From Oenococcus kitaharae (GTDB lineage Bacteria > Bacillota > Bacilli > Lactobacillales > Lactobacillaceae): 64,000 nucleotides of DNA. Positions within the stretch are counted from its first letter, which is position 1, and each line of letters opens with the position of its first letter. The stretch is from positions 248,001-312,000 of the forward strand of contig NZ_JANJQP010000002.1 of the NCBI RefSeq assembly GCF_025758695.1, written 5' to 3'. Made by a program: the position numbers and the translations under genes. The notes under the pieces were generated by a model. It ran no database searches. It was not told the origin of the DNA and saw only the letters and a program-made list of their open reading frames with translations. Positions 18,786 to 28,535 of the stretch are shown here, piece by piece.

Positions 18786-20363
18786 TTGAAATTTGAAGAA
18801 TTTGGACTCAGTCCAGAACTTTTGGCTGCGGTCAAAAAGCATGGTTATGATGAAGCCACGCCGATCCAGGAAAAGACGATTCCTTTGATCCTGCAAGGAG
18901 TCGATGTTATCGGCCAAGCACAGACCGGTACAGGAAAGACGGCTGCCTTTGGTTTGCCAATCATCGAAAAGGCTGATCCGACAGACCCTCGGATTCAAGC
19001 GCTGATTATCAGTCCGACGCGTGAGTTGGCTATGCAGACTGAAGAAGAGCTGAATAAGCTTGGTGAAGAAAAACATATCAAGACACAAGTTGTCTTTGGC
19101 GGTTATGACATTCGCCGCCAGATCCACGCCCTAAAAGATCACCCACAGGTTTTGGTGGGAACACCGGGCCGTTTGATTGATCATCTGAATCGCCACACGA
19201 TTGATTTGCGCGCTATTCACACGCTGGTCTTGGATGAAGCCGATGAAATGCTGAATATGGGTTTCTTAGACGATATTGAGACGATTATCCACTATACACC
19301 AGACGAACGCCAGACTTTGCTCTTTTCGGCCACAATGCCGGAAGATATCAAAAGGGTAGGTGTTAAGTTCATGGAAGACCCTGAAGAGATTCACATCGCT
19401 TCTAAGGGCTTGACCATTGACCTTGTTGACCAATATTTGGTTAACACTCGTGAATATGAGAAATTTGATGCAATGTCGCGGTTGTTTGATGTTCAACAAC
19501 CGGAATTAGCCATTGTCTTTGGCCGGACAAAGCGTCGTGTTGATGAACTGACCAAAGCATTACAGCTGCGCGGCTATAAAGCTGCTGGTATCCATGGCGA
19601 CTTGGACCAGGCTGCACGTATGCGGACACTCCGTTCCTTTAAGAAAGGCGAATTACAGTTCTTAGTGGCAACAGATGTCGCTGCTCGTGGTTTGGATATC
19701 TCTGGTGTGACACATGTGTACAACTATGATATTCCGCAGGATCCGGATTCTTATGTGCATCGTATCGGCCGTACCGGCCGTGCCGGACATCATGGCATTT
19801 CAGTCACGTTTGTAGTACGTGGTGAAATTGATTATCTAAGAGCCATCGAAAAACTGACGAACAAGCGCATGGCAGCTTTGAAGCCGCCTACAGCTGAAGA
19901 AGCCCATTTGGCACGTTTAAAAAATGCTAAGTCGGCTGCATTTGAAGTACTGGGCAAGACCAGTTTGGACAAAGTTGAGGACGAAGCTGCGGAACTTGCC
20001 GATCAGTATGATGGCAAGATTCTGGCAGCGGCATTGTTGAATGCTTTGTCAAAAGACAGTGAACGGACGCGGCCAGTTGATATTGCAGCAGAGAAACCTC
20101 TGCCGCATCGCCATGGCGGCGGATCGGATCATGGTCATAGCAGCAGCCACGGAAACCGTTTTTCTGGCAGCAGCCGTAGTGATAGCAGTCATGGTCGTGG
20201 CGGACGCGGTGGTGATCGTCGTGGCGGCTTTAAGAGCGAGTTTACGATTGACCGTGGCCACAAACCAGCTGATCGTCGTAACCAAAAAATCCAGGCACGC
20301 CCTAAAGGCGTTGCTAAGGCTGCACCTAAAAAACGTGAATTTAAAATTGTTAAAAAATCATGA
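18786..20363 (+). CDS. cshA: DEAD-box RNA helicase (CshA type)
   Basis: A 525-residue ATP-dependent RNA helicase of the cytoplasm, linked in Firmicutes to RNA decay, ribosome assembly and cold growth. It shows a Q motif (ATPIQEKTIP), motif I AQTGTGKT (about 42-49), PTREL, GTPGR, DEAD (about 147-150), the SAT motif and HRIGRTGRAG. The last 90 residues are a disordered tail rich in Gly, Arg, His and Ser that probably binds RNA. The start is a TTG at 18786 with TTAGGAG upstream. It overlaps acpS by four bases (ATGA). Confidence 0.95.
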   Translation: MKFEEFGLSPELLAAVKKHGYDEATPIQEKTIPLILQGVDVIGQAQTGTGKTAAFGLPIIEKADPTDPRIQALIISPTRELAMQTEEELNKLGEEKHIKTQVVFGGYDIRRQIHALKDHPQVLVGTPGRLIDHLNRHTIDLRAIHTLVLDEADEMLNMGFLDDIETIIHYTPDERQTLLFSATMPEDIKRVGVKFMEDPEEIHIASKGLTIDLVDQYLVNTREYEKFDAMSRLFDVQQPELAIVFGRTKRRVDELTKALQLRGYKAAGIHGDLDQAARMRTLRSFKKGELQFLVATDVAARGLDISGVTHVYNYDIPQDPDSYVHRIGRTGRAGHHGISVTFVVRGEIDYLRAIEKLTNKRMAALKPPTAEEAHLARLKNAKSAAFEVLGKTSLDKVEDEAAELADQYDGKILAAALLNALSKDSERTRPVDIAAEKPLPHRHGGGSDHGHSSSHGNRFSGSSRSDSSHGRGGRGGDRRGGFKSEFTIDRGHKPADRRNQKIQARPKGVAKAAPKKREFKIVKKS

Positions 20364-20755
20364 GTTTTAGAATCGGTATCGATATTGAATCTATAAGCGA
20401 CATTAAAACGGCTGTTGAAAAACACAGCCGTTTTTTGGATAAAGTACTGACCGAATCTGAAAAAAAACAGCTCAGTCAGAGGAAAGGCGCAGCCTACTAC
20501 GAGTATTTGGCGAGCCGTTTTTCTGCAAAAGAATCTTATGCTAAAGCGACCGGATTCGGAATTGGCAAACACGTCAATTTTACAGATATTGAGATTTTAG
20601 ATGATGAATATGGCAAACCGGCCATTAATGTTTTTCGTAAATCCCGCCTAATTAACGCAAAAAATTGTCAGGTTTCAATCTCGCATAAGCTAAAATTAGA
20701 TTTGGTAGCTACTGAGGTATTAATCGAGGTTGAAGATGGTAACAGCAATTCATAG
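20360..20755 (+). CDS. acpS: Holo-[acyl-carrier-protein] synthase
   Basis: A 131-residue enzyme that moves 4'-phosphopantetheine from CoA onto apo-ACP, needed for fatty acid synthesis. The Mg2+-binding GIDIESIS near residue 6 and the RFSAKESYAKATG motif near residue 53 are both present. The start overlaps the cshA stop and the 3' end overlaps alr. The order acpS-alr-mazF is a common Firmicute operon. Confidence 0.95.
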   Translation: MSFRIGIDIESISDIKTAVEKHSRFLDKVLTESEKKQLSQRKGAAYYEYLASRFSAKESYAKATGFGIGKHVNFTDIEILDDEYGKPAINVFRKSRLINAKNCQVSISHKLKLDLVATEVLIEVEDGNSNS

Positions 20756-21896
20756 ACCCACTTGGTTGAGCGTTGATTTGGACGCCGCCACACATAATTT
20801 ACAGGCAATCAGACGATGGACTAAAGCCAAGAAAGTTTATGCGGTTTTGAAGGCTAACGGTTACGGCCTAGGTGCCGTGCAATTGGCTCAGGCTTTTGAG
20901 ACGACAGCAGCAGCTGATGCCTTTGTTGTTTCAAATCTTGATGAAGCTTTAGAACTGCGGCAAGCTGGTATTGTTAGGCCAATTTGGGTACTAGGCGCCT
21001 GGGGGTATGAGGACCTGGATCTTTTCATTAAAAACAAGATCGTGATAACAGTACCGAGTCTTGACTGGCTGCAGCATCTTCCTATATTATCCGGGCAGCT
21101 GATGCTCAGTCTTGCCATTGATACTGGCATGACACGTATTGGTTTTGATCGGGCTGACCAGATTGCGGCGGCCAAACAGCTGATTGATCAAAACCCGCAA
21201 CTATCTCTTTTTTCTGTTTATACGCATTTTGCAACGGCCGATGAATCCGGTGAGCAAAGTCAGCATTATTTCGATATGCAGCTGCAGCGCTGGCACGATT
21301 TAGTTGATAGACAAGGGTTTGATCCTGACTTGTTTAGTATGGCTAATTCAGCAACTTGTATCTGGCACGCCGGAGATCCACGGATTTCTTTTGCGGCTAT
21401 CCGTCCTGGCCAGCTGATTTCTGGCGTGAATGTCAGTAACGGTGATTTGCCTATGCCTCGGGATTTGCAGTTGGAAAAAGTGTTGGGTCTCTATACGGAA
21501 CTAGCTGATGTTCGTTTCGTTAAAAAAGGACAAGCTTTGAGTTATGGCGCCACACAAACGATGCCGCAAGACGGTTACGTTGGTACGATGCCCTTTGGCT
21601 ACAATGATGGCTGGCTGCGGCGAATGCAAGGCAGTTCCGTGTTGATTAATCAAAAGAAAATGCCGATTTTGGGCAGAATCACGATGGACCAGACGATGGT
21701 GCTCTTGGATCAGAAATACCCGCTCGGGACGCGTGTAACGCTAATTGGCAAAGATGGTCCGGAGGAAATTACATTGGAGTCGGTTGCGGCATACTCGCAC
21801 ACGATTGTGGATGAGATTCAGACTACTTTAGCACCTCGTATCAAACGGATTTATACAGGTGATTTAGCCGAAGTCATTGGTGCAAATAATGGTTAG
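20736..21896 (+). CDS. alr: Alanine racemase
   Basis: A 386-residue PLP enzyme converting L-Ala to D-Ala for peptidoglycan. The PLP lysine is in AVLKANGYGLG near residue 35, an SIDTGMTR-like segment reads AIDTGMTRIGFD, and the second-base tyrosine lies in LSYGATQTM. ITMDQTMV and a C-terminal barrel are present. ATG 20736 has GAGG six bases ahead and is preferred to a TTG six bases upstream. The gene overlaps acpS and is overlapped by mazF. Confidence 0.95.
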   Translation: MVTAIHRPTWLSVDLDAATHNLQAIRRWTKAKKVYAVLKANGYGLGAVQLAQAFETTAAADAFVVSNLDEALELRQAGIVRPIWVLGAWGYEDLDLFIKNKIVITVPSLDWLQHLPILSGQLMLSLAIDTGMTRIGFDRADQIAAAKQLIDQNPQLSLFSVYTHFATADESGEQSQHYFDMQLQRWHDLVDRQGFDPDLFSMANSATCIWHAGDPRISFAAIRPGQLISGVNVSNGDLPMPRDLQLEKVLGLYTELADVRFVKKGQALSYGATQTMPQDGYVGTMPFGYNDGWLRRMQGSSVLINQKKMPILGRITMDQTMVLLDQKYPLGTRVTLIGKDGPEEITLESVAAYSHTIVDEIQTTLAPRIKRIYTGDLAEVIGANNG

Positions 21897-22245
21897 GAAA
21901 AAAGTTCCTGAACGCGGAGATATTTATTTTGCAGATTTATCCCCGGTTATCGGTTCTGAACAAGGTGGTGTCCGGCCGGTATTGGTTTTGCAAAACGACA
22001 CAGGAAACATCAAAGCACCAACCGTGATTATTGCTGCGATGACTTCAAAATTGTCTAAAACCAAGCTGCCGACGCATGTTTGGCTGCCGGCTCGTGCGAC
22101 GAAACTTAAAAAGCCTTCGATTATTATGCTCGAACAGATCAGAACGATCGACAAACGGCGTTTGCACGATTTTGTTGACACCTTAGAAGAAAAAAATTTG
22201 AATGATGTTGTTAAAGCACTTAAAATCAGCCTGAATTTAGACTGA
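21889..22245 (+). CDS. mazF: MazF/PemK-family endoribonuclease
   Basis: A 118-residue protein starting MVRKKVPERGDIYFADLSPVIGSEQGG, which is the canonical MazF fold with the RGDIY strand and the active-site Arg in GGVRPVLV. TSKLSKTKLPTHV follows. MazF cuts mRNA or rRNA at short motifs and is normally held by a MazE antitoxin. Between alr and mazF there is no room for a MazE gene, since ATG 21889 overlaps the alr stop. The toxin is therefore without an adjacent antitoxin, which is also seen in other Lactobacillales. Its stop lies within the terminator. Confidence 0.9.
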   Translation: MVRKKVPERGDIYFADLSPVIGSEQGGVRPVLVLQNDTGNIKAPTVIIAAMTSKLSKTKLPTHVWLPARATKLKKPSIIMLEQIRTIDKRRLHDFVDTLEEKNLNDVVKALKISLNLD

Positions 22246-22257
22246 TTTTTTATTTTT
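22222..22257 (+). terminator. Terminator of the cshA-acpS-alr-mazF operon
   Basis: AAAATCAG-c-CT (22222-22232) pairs with AG-a-CTGATTTT (22239-22249), followed by T residues. It includes the mazF stop codon. Confidence 0.8.
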
Positions 22258-22283
22258 GTCGTTTTTTTCACAAGTGATATGAT
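22256..22283 (+). promoter_or_regulatory. Promoter of the AEC carrier gene
   Basis: TTGTCG (22256-22261) lies 16 bp before an extended -10, TGATATGAT (hexamer TATGAT, 22278-22283). Confidence 0.5.
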
Positions 22284-22333
22284 ACAATTGAATCTTATGT
22301 GTGAAGAAAATAACATAACTTGGAGAGAAGATT

Positions 22334-23404
22334 ATGAATATTGCTAATGCGATTCAATCGACCTTTGAAAACATGAATGTTGTAAAGGCGATTGTTTCGA
22401 CAATTTCGATTATTTTATTAGGTTTTTACCTGCGCAAGCGCGGGATTTTTGGTGAAAATTTTGGAAAAGTTCTGACTAAAGTTGTCCTGGCAGTCGCTTT
22501 GCCGGCCTTAGCCTTTAATTCCTTTATGCAGGGCATTGATTACGCAACATTTAAACAAAGTATGAATGTCCTGATATGGGGTATCGCCATTTATATCATT
22601 TTAATTTTTGTGACAAAATTTATGTACCTGAAATACGGTAAGGATAAGAGTGATGTGCTGCGTGTCCTAACTGATTTTGGTTCAACGACTTTCTTTGGTA
22701 TTCCAATTGTGGCTGGCATTTTTGGGCCGACATCGAAAGCTGTGATTTATGCCTCAGTCTTTAATATTGGCTATCGTATCTTCCTTTATTCATACGGCTA
22801 CATTAAGATGTCTGGCTTAAAAATGGAAGCGAAGAATATCAAACAGATGTTTTTAAATCCGATTGTGATTGCAACTTTTGCTGGTTTAATTCTCTGGCTG
22901 ATTCAAAATGCTAGTTGGATTCCACATATGAATGTGGTTGATGCAGCCGGTGTCAAGAGCAGCGTTTCTTTTTATCGAATTGATTTGACCGCGCCTTGGA
23001 TTAGCCAGCCACTGATTTATCTGGCCGGCCTGGCTTCACCTCTGGCCTGGCTGGGTATTGGTTCGACGTTGGGATCGATTTCCTTAAGTAAAGCTGCTGT
23101 TGATCGTGATTCCTGGTACTATTCATTTAATAAGGTATTATTGGTGCCTTTGATTAATATCGTGCTGTTGGCTATCCTGGCTCTTACTCACGTTCTGCCT
23201 GTGAGTGCTGATGCCTTGGAAACGATTGTCATCATGATGGCTACACCGACAGCTGCCGTTGCCTCGACTTACGCCATCGCTTTTGACCGGCAGGCCGTGT
23301 TGGCTTCTAACGCGTCGCTGCTATCGACAGTTGTCGCCACAGTGCTGATGCCTTTTTGGATCGTTGCTACGCAAATTTTAAGTGCGACAGGTCTGTTCAA
23401 ATAA
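22334..23404 (+). CDS. AEC-family carrier (auxin efflux carrier / malate permease type)
   Basis: A 356-residue membrane protein with about ten helices arranged as two halves, typical of the AEC family that includes the MleP malate permeases of lactic acid bacteria. Conserved features include VVLAVALPALAFNSF in the first half and a helix-break MATPTAAVASTYA near residue 305. The substrate is probably an organic acid. The next gene encodes a D-2-hydroxyacid dehydrogenase 26 bp away, so a 2-hydroxy or 2-oxo acid is a sensible guess. A Shine-Dalgarno (TGGAGAG) precedes the ATG. No malolactic enzyme gene is adjacent. Confidence 0.82.
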   Translation: MNIANAIQSTFENMNVVKAIVSTISIILLGFYLRKRGIFGENFGKVLTKVVLAVALPALAFNSFMQGIDYATFKQSMNVLIWGIAIYIILIFVTKFMYLKYGKDKSDVLRVLTDFGSTTFFGIPIVAGIFGPTSKAVIYASVFNIGYRIFLYSYGYIKMSGLKMEAKNIKQMFLNPIVIATFAGLILWLIQNASWIPHMNVVDAAGVKSSVSFYRIDLTAPWISQPLIYLAGLASPLAWLGIGSTLGSISLSKAAVDRDSWYYSFNKVLLVPLINIVLLAILALTHVLPVSADALETIVIMMATPTAAVASTYAIAFDRQAVLASNASLLSTVVATVLMPFWIVATQILSATGLFK

Positions 23405-23430
23405 CTAATTTTTAGATTAAGAGGAAAAAA

Positions 23431-24435
23431 ATGACTTTTAAAATAGCTGCTTATGGTGTTCGCGAAAACGAAATCCAAAGTTTTAACGACTTGAATAAAT
23501 ATCACTACGATTTAAAATTGATTGCTGCAAATCTCACTCACGATAATGTCCAGACAGCTGAAGGCTGTGATGCTGTTTTGCTGCGTGGCAACAGTGTCGG
23601 TGATGCACAGAATTTAGACCAATTGAAGGCTTACGGTGTTAAATATGTTTTCACACGTACGGTCGGTTACAACCATGTTGACCTAAAGGCTGCTGAAAAA
23701 AATGGTCAGATTGTCGCCTATGTGCCTGGTTACTCACCGTTTTCGGTTTCTGAACTAGCTTTTAGTCTAGGATTGACGCTGCAACGGCATATTGCTTTAG
23801 CGACCTCTCGTACAGCTGCTGGGGATTTTAAAATTAAGCCAGATGAATTTGCAACAGAAATTCATGATTTAACAGTCGGCATTATTGGCACAGGTCGAAT
23901 TGGTCTAGATGAGGCACTGTTGTGGAAAGGTGTCAATGCACGTGTTCTTGGCTATGATTTATATCCATCTGAAGCAGGTAAAGAACTTTTGGAATATGTT
24001 GATGAAGATCAGATTTTGGCCCAATCCGACATCATCTCATTACACGTACCGTATTTCCCGAATAGCAATCACCATTATTTCAATCGGGATTATGTGGCTA
24101 AGATGAAAACCGGTGCCATATTAGTTAACACTGCTAGAGCTGAAATTACGGATGTATCTGCTATTTTGGATGCTGTGGCCTCCGGCAAGATTCAAGGCTT
24201 TGCGACTGATGTGATTGAAAACGAAGGTAGTATTTTTGGGAAGAACTTCAATGGCCAGCCTACTGGTGATTCCGAAGCGGATCGTGCCTTAAAGCTCTAT
24301 CCCAAGGTTTTGATCACACCGCACATGGGTTCCTATACGCAAGAAGCGCTGCACGACATGATTTCGATTTCATATGAAAATTTCAACGATGTGCTGACAA
24401 CAGGTACCAGCAAAAATGTTTTAAAAGCCAAATAA
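23431..24435 (+). CDS. D-2-hydroxyacid dehydrogenase, D-lactate dehydrogenase-like
   Basis: A 334-residue NAD-dependent enzyme reducing a 2-oxo acid to the D-2-hydroxy acid. It has the Rossmann motif GIIGTGRIG, substrate-binding Arg in NTARAEITD, catalytic Glu in DVIENE and His in TPHMGSYT. Usual D-LDHs carry NTARG; here it is NTARA. The N-terminal AYGVRENEIQSF resembles the LDH/hydroxyisocaproate branch. It is probably co-transcribed with the AEC carrier, with AGAGGAAAAAA as ribosome site. Substrate could be pyruvate or a branched 2-oxo acid. Confidence 0.87.
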   Translation: MTFKIAAYGVRENEIQSFNDLNKYHYDLKLIAANLTHDNVQTAEGCDAVLLRGNSVGDAQNLDQLKAYGVKYVFTRTVGYNHVDLKAAEKNGQIVAYVPGYSPFSVSELAFSLGLTLQRHIALATSRTAAGDFKIKPDEFATEIHDLTVGIIGTGRIGLDEALLWKGVNARVLGYDLYPSEAGKELLEYVDEDQILAQSDIISLHVPYFPNSNHHYFNRDYVAKMKTGAILVNTARAEITDVSAILDAVASGKIQGFATDVIENEGSIFGKNFNGQPTGDSEADRALKLYPKVLITPHMGSYTQEALHDMISISYENFNDVLTTGTSKNVLKAK

Positions 24436-24438
24436 TTT

Positions 24439-24470
24439 AAAAGACCTTTCTGAGAATTGGTCTTTTTCTT
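24439..24470 (+). terminator. Terminator after the dehydrogenase gene
   Basis: AAAAGACC (24439-24446) pairs with GGTCTTTT (24459-24466) around a 12-base loop, with a T-rich tail. Confidence 0.75.
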
Positions 24471-24482
24471 TGTGATTAATAA

Positions 24483-24511
24483 TTGCTTTTTGTGTATAGT
24501 CATTACATACT
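24483..24511 (+). promoter_or_regulatory. Possible promoter of the opp operon
   Basis: TTGCTT (24483-24488) and CATACT (24506-24511) are 17 bp apart; both are only fair matches. Confidence 0.35.
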
Positions 24512-24541
24512 ATTAATTAAACTAAAAGAGAAAGGATTGAA

Positions 24542-25582
24542 ATGATAATTGGCAAAAATTTGCTGGAAGCCAAAGGTGTCGGTGTTGATTTTAGAATCAA
24601 TGGTGAATGGCTGACAGCACTTTATAACGTTGATCTCTCGGTAAAGCCTGGGGAAGTATTAGCGCTTGTTGGCGAATCGGGGTCTGGCAAGTCGACTTTT
24701 GCGATGTCCGTTATGGCTTTGCATAATCCCAACCAGTCGCGTGTGACTGGCTCGATTATGCTCGATGGTCATCAAATCGTTGACGCAACGGAAGCAGAAA
24801 TGAGGGAGCTTCGCGGCGTTAAGGTCGGCATGATTTTCCAGGATCCCTTGTCTGCCTTAAACCCCTTAATGAAGATTGGCGACCAGATTCAGGAATCCAT
24901 GTCAGCGCACTCAATTGTTCCTAAGGAACAATGGCAGGAACACACTATCAAGCTCCTTGATGAAGTAGGTATTTCCAAACCTGAATTAGTTGCTGATCAG
25001 TTTCCTCATGAACTATCTGGTGGTATGCGCCAGCGCGTTATGATCGCGATTGCGATTGCCAATGAACCCGATCTGCTGATTGCTGATGAACCAACTACGG
25101 CTTTGGATGTTACGATTCAGGCACAAATTTTGGATTTAATTAAGGAAATTCAAGCGGAAAAAAATATTGGTGTGTTGTTGATTACTCATGATTTGGGGGT
25201 TGTGGCCGAAATGGCGGACTCTGTGGCTGTTATGTATGCTGGCCAGATTGTTGAACGTGGGACTGCCGAACAAGTTTTTGAGAATCCTTTGCATCCTTAT
25301 ACGCGTTCGCTGCTGCGTGCTAATCCATCATTGGATACGCTGAATGATCAACTTTACGTCATTCCAGGCGTTGTACCTGCGTTGTCGGAAATGGATCATT
25401 CGCGTGATTTATTTTTGGAGCGTGTTCCTTGGATGCAGGAAGCCGCTAAAGAAAAAGTTTCTGATGTTCCGGCCGAACCGGAAGAAGGCCATTTTGTCCG
25501 TGGCAACGCATGGAAAGACTTCAAATTTCAAGATGGCTACCTTGAACCCGGCCGCGGACAAAAGGAGGCCCAAAGTAAATGA
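24542..25582 (+). CDS. oppD: Oligopeptide ABC transporter ATPase OppD
   Basis: A 346-residue cytoplasmic ATPase. Walker A is GESGSGKST, the signature is LSGGMRQR, Walker B is [12 protein letters not shown] and the switch His is in LITHDLGVV. The C-terminal HPYTRSLL segment followed by an oligopeptide/dipeptide C-terminal domain is typical of OppD. With OppF it powers peptide uptake. It is the first gene of an oppDFBCA cluster and overlaps oppF by four bases. AAAGGATTG precedes the ATG. Confidence 0.95.
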   Translation: MIIGKNLLEAKGVGVDFRINGEWLTALYNVDLSVKPGEVLALVGESGSGKSTFAMSVMALHNPNQSRVTGSIMLDGHQIVDATEAEMRELRGVKVGMIFQDPLSALNPLMKIGDQIQESMSAHSIVPKEQWQEHTIKLLDEVGISKPELVADQFPHELSGGMRQRVMIAIAIANEPDLLIADEPTTALDVTIQAQILDLIKEIQAEKNIGVLLITHDLGVVAEMADSVAVMYAGQIVERGTAEQVFENPLHPYTRSLLRANPSLDTLNDQLYVIPGVVPALSEMDHSRDLFLERVPWMQEAAKEKVSDVPAEPEEGHFVRGNAWKDFKFQDGYLEPGRGQKEAQSK

Positions 25583-26580
25583 CGGAATTATTGCGAATTG
25601 AAGACCTCAAAGTCCACTATCCGATTCGGACAGGTTTTTGGAATCGAATTACAGACTATGTTTATGCGGTTGACGGTGTTAATTTTTCAATCAATGAGGG
25701 TGAAACATATGGCTTGGTTGGCGAATCTGGTTCTGGTAAGACGACTATTGGATCGGTGATCGTTGGTTTAGAGAAAGCAACTGCTGGAAAAGTTATCTAT
25801 AAGGGCCAGGATGTCACCAAAGCTTCGTCTCGGCGCAAGATACACTATAACCGAGATGTTCAAATGATTTTCCAGGATTCGATGTCTTCTTTGAACCCTA
25901 GAAAGACGGTTTATCAGATCATTGCTGAACCATTGCACAACTTTGAGCATTTGGATAACAATGCTATGGATAAACGTATCAAACAATTGCTTGATATTGT
26001 GGGCCTGCCGCAACGGACTTTATATCAGTATCCTTTCCAGTTTTCCGGCGGCCAGCGCCAAAGAATCGGTATTGCCCGAGCGGTTGCGACCAATCCCAAG
26101 CTCATTGTTGCTGATGAGCCAGTCTCGGCCTTGGATCTATCAGTCCAGGCTCAGGTATTGAATTTTATGAAGGACATTCAAAAAGAATTCAATATTTCCT
26201 ATTTATTTATTAGCCATGATTTGGGCGTCGTTCGGCATATGACGAAAAATATTGCGATTATGCATTTGGGTCGTTTTGTTGAAATCGGTACTCGTGATGA
26301 TGTTTTTGATGATCCACAGCACATTTATACAAAACGTCTATTGGCTGCGATTCCGGAAATGGATGTCACCAATCGTGAACAAAATAAAGCGCATCGTTTG
26401 GCAATTGAGAAGCAGTATCAGGACCACCATGCAGATTATTATGATGCCAGCGGCAGGCCGTATCCGATGCGCAAATTGACAGATACGCATTCTGTTGCGA
26501 TGACGCGTGAAGAGGCCGAAGCGGCAGGTGTGGCTTCGGGCAAAGCTGAGGCTGATGCTTTGGCAAAGGGAGGAGAGTAA
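25579..26580 (+). CDS. oppF: Oligopeptide ABC transporter ATPase OppF
   Basis: A 333-residue partner ATPase of OppD, with GESGSGKTT, MIFQDSMSSLNPRKTV, FSGGQRQR and LIVADEPVSALDLS, then FISHDLGVVRHM. The unusual F-SGGQ signature and the KTVYQII stretch are typical of OppF. The tail (residues 270-333) includes a YDASGRPYPMRKL segment. AAAGGAGG lies before the overlapping ATG. Confidence 0.95.
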   Translation: MTELLRIEDLKVHYPIRTGFWNRITDYVYAVDGVNFSINEGETYGLVGESGSGKTTIGSVIVGLEKATAGKVIYKGQDVTKASSRRKIHYNRDVQMIFQDSMSSLNPRKTVYQIIAEPLHNFEHLDNNAMDKRIKQLLDIVGLPQRTLYQYPFQFSGGQRQRIGIARAVATNPKLIVADEPVSALDLSVQAQVLNFMKDIQKEFNISYLFISHDLGVVRHMTKNIAIMHLGRFVEIGTRDDVFDDPQHIYTKRLLAAIPEMDVTNREQNKAHRLAIEKQYQDHHADYYDASGRPYPMRKLTDTHSVAMTREEAEAAGVASGKAEADALAKGGE

Positions 26581-26582
26581 CA

Positions 26583-27542
26583 ATGTGGAAATTAATACTT
26601 CGTCGTTTTTTAATTATGATTCCACAATTAATTTTGATGACGATCCTGCTATTTGCACTTGCAAAGATGATGCCAGGAGACCCATTTACGGGACGTTTCT
26701 CAGCGCACACTGATATTCATACGCTATTAAGGCTTCGTCGGGAAGCAGGTTTGGACGATCCATGGCCAACACAATATTTTCGTTGGATTAATAATATTTT
26801 TCATGGTAATCTAGGAAATTCCTTTGTTTTGCAGAAGCCTGTCGCGACCTTACTGGGCCAAAGAATCCAGAATACCGTTTGGCTTGGCTTGTTGAGCTTA
26901 GGCCTAGTTTATACAATTGGTATTCCGACGGCCGTTGCTTCTGCGACCCATGAAGGATCTTTCAGAGACCGTTTCTGGACTACTTATAACTCAATTACAG
27001 GTGGTATCCCGGCATTCGTCATCTACATCTTTATGCTCTTCTTGTTTGGATTCACACTGAACTGGTTTCCTACGACAGGTTCTGTCAGCATCGATGCTAA
27101 CGGTTTTTGGCCCGTATTGGGCAGCCGCTTTTATCATTTGATCCTGCCGGCGCTGTCAGTTGCTCTTTTCAGTACCGTCTCACTGTTCAATACCTTAAGG
27201 ACCTCATTGCTTGATGCCCGCTCAGCTGATTATGTTCGGACAGCCAGAGCTAAGGGTGTTTCTAATAAACGTGTTTTCTGGCGTCATATTTTTAGAAATT
27301 CAATGCTCCCGGTTGCTTCTACCTTCGGTTTTGATCTTGTTGGGATTTTCTCCGGTGCGGTTATTCTGGAAACTGTTTTCGGTTATCCAGGCATGGGCAG
27401 GCTATTCGTTCAATCTATCACGACGCGTGATTATACAACAATGAATGCCATCATGCTGTTTTCTGGAACCTTGACACTTATTGGATCCATGCTGAACGAT
27501 ATTATTATGTCTTGGGTTGATCCAAGAATCAGGATTAAATAA
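26583..27542 (+). CDS. oppB: Oligopeptide ABC transporter permease OppB
   Basis: A 319-residue membrane protein with six helices. The N-terminal RRFLIMIPQLILMTILLFALAKMMPGDPF fits OppB, and the EAA loop is VRTARAKGVSNKRVFWRHIFRNS. It pairs with OppC to make the peptide channel. The gene starts two bases after oppF, with GGGAGGAG upstream. Confidence 0.95.
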   Translation: MWKLILRRFLIMIPQLILMTILLFALAKMMPGDPFTGRFSAHTDIHTLLRLRREAGLDDPWPTQYFRWINNIFHGNLGNSFVLQKPVATLLGQRIQNTVWLGLLSLGLVYTIGIPTAVASATHEGSFRDRFWTTYNSITGGIPAFVIYIFMLFLFGFTLNWFPTTGSVSIDANGFWPVLGSRFYHLILPALSVALFSTVSLFNTLRTSLLDARSADYVRTARAKGVSNKRVFWRHIFRNSMLPVASTFGFDLVGIFSGAVILETVFGYPGMGRLFVQSITTRDYTTMNAIMLFSGTLTLIGSMLNDIIMSWVDPRIRIK

Positions 27543-27554
27543 GGAGGAGCTGAT

Positions 27555-28460
27555 ATGGCAAAAGCAAAAAAAATAGAACAATCAGAATCGCAAGCGCACG
27601 CTCACTCTTTTTTGAAAGCAGCTGTACGTGAATTTAAACGAGATAAGATCGCAATGATTAGCTTCTTTTTTCTCGTAATTGTTGTTTTTGGTGTCTTTAT
27701 CGGATCAATGTTTATCCCAAGAGATGCTTTTTCAAATGTTGATATCATGGACACGAATCTTGCCCCATTCACAAATGGTCATATTTTGGGTACTGACGAT
27801 GGGGGACGTGATGAATTTCTGCTGGTTGTCATCGCTGCTAGAAATTCGTTGTCAATTTCGATCCCTGTCACGATTGTGATCATGGCTGTCGGCATTTTTC
27901 TAGGATTAATGTCTGCCTACTATGGTGGTTTCTTTGATTGGATTTGGATGAGAATTACCGACTATCTGTCGATTGTCCCAACTCTGATGATCCTGCTGAC
28001 TTTGTTAACGATCATCAATAACTACAGTATTTGGACCTTGGTTTGGGTCATCTCTCTATTTTCTTGGATTGGTTCCATGCGCTTTTTCAGAGCCTTGACT
28101 TTTGCCGAACGAGAGAACGATTATGTTAAAGCATCCAAGCTCAGCGGGTCGAGTTCGTTAGCTATTATGTGGAAACAGATTTTTCCTAATTTGAGTTCTC
28201 AGTTTTATGCACAAACCGCTTTGGCTTTCGCTGGCAATATTGGCTTGGAAACAGGTATTTCATACTTAGGCTATGGCTTGCCATACACAACGCCGTCTTT
28301 AGGAACCTTGGTTAATAAAGCGACTGATCCAGAGGTTATGACACAAAGCCCATGGATGTGGCTGCCAGCTTCCTTTTTGATTCTTGCGTTGTCTGTTTCA
28401 CTGATCTTTATCGGTCAAGCATTGCGCCGTGTGGCTGATCAACGCCAATCTTTGGCTTGA
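27555..28460 (+). CDS. oppC: Oligopeptide ABC transporter permease OppC
   Basis: A 301-residue permease with the OppC layout: a cytoplasmic N-terminus, a first helix (about residues 38-60), an extracellular segment with HILGTDDGGRDEF, then five helices with the EAA loop YVKASKLSGSSSLAIMWKQIFPN. AAGGAGG precedes the ATG. The final helices end in QALRRVADQR. Confidence 0.95.
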   Translation: MAKAKKIEQSESQAHAHSFLKAAVREFKRDKIAMISFFFLVIVVFGVFIGSMFIPRDAFSNVDIMDTNLAPFTNGHILGTDDGGRDEFLLVVIAARNSLSISIPVTIVIMAVGIFLGLMSAYYGGFFDWIWMRITDYLSIVPTLMILLTLLTIINNYSIWTLVWVISLFSWIGSMRFFRALTFAERENDYVKASKLSGSSSLAIMWKQIFPNLSSQFYAQTALAFAGNIGLETGISYLGYGLPYTTPSLGTLVNKATDPEVMTQSPWMWLPASFLILALSVSLIFIGQALRRVADQRQSLA

Positions 28461-28535
28461 TCGCTAATTTGTCAGACAAGCTAACATTCAAATAGTTTCT
28501 GGTCCATTTTATCGGTAAAAAAGATAACAAACTAG

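Noticed and set aside
18534-19127. 197-codon frame on the minus strand over cshA
   Set aside because: It is antisense to conserved helicase and murF codons and has no family resemblance.
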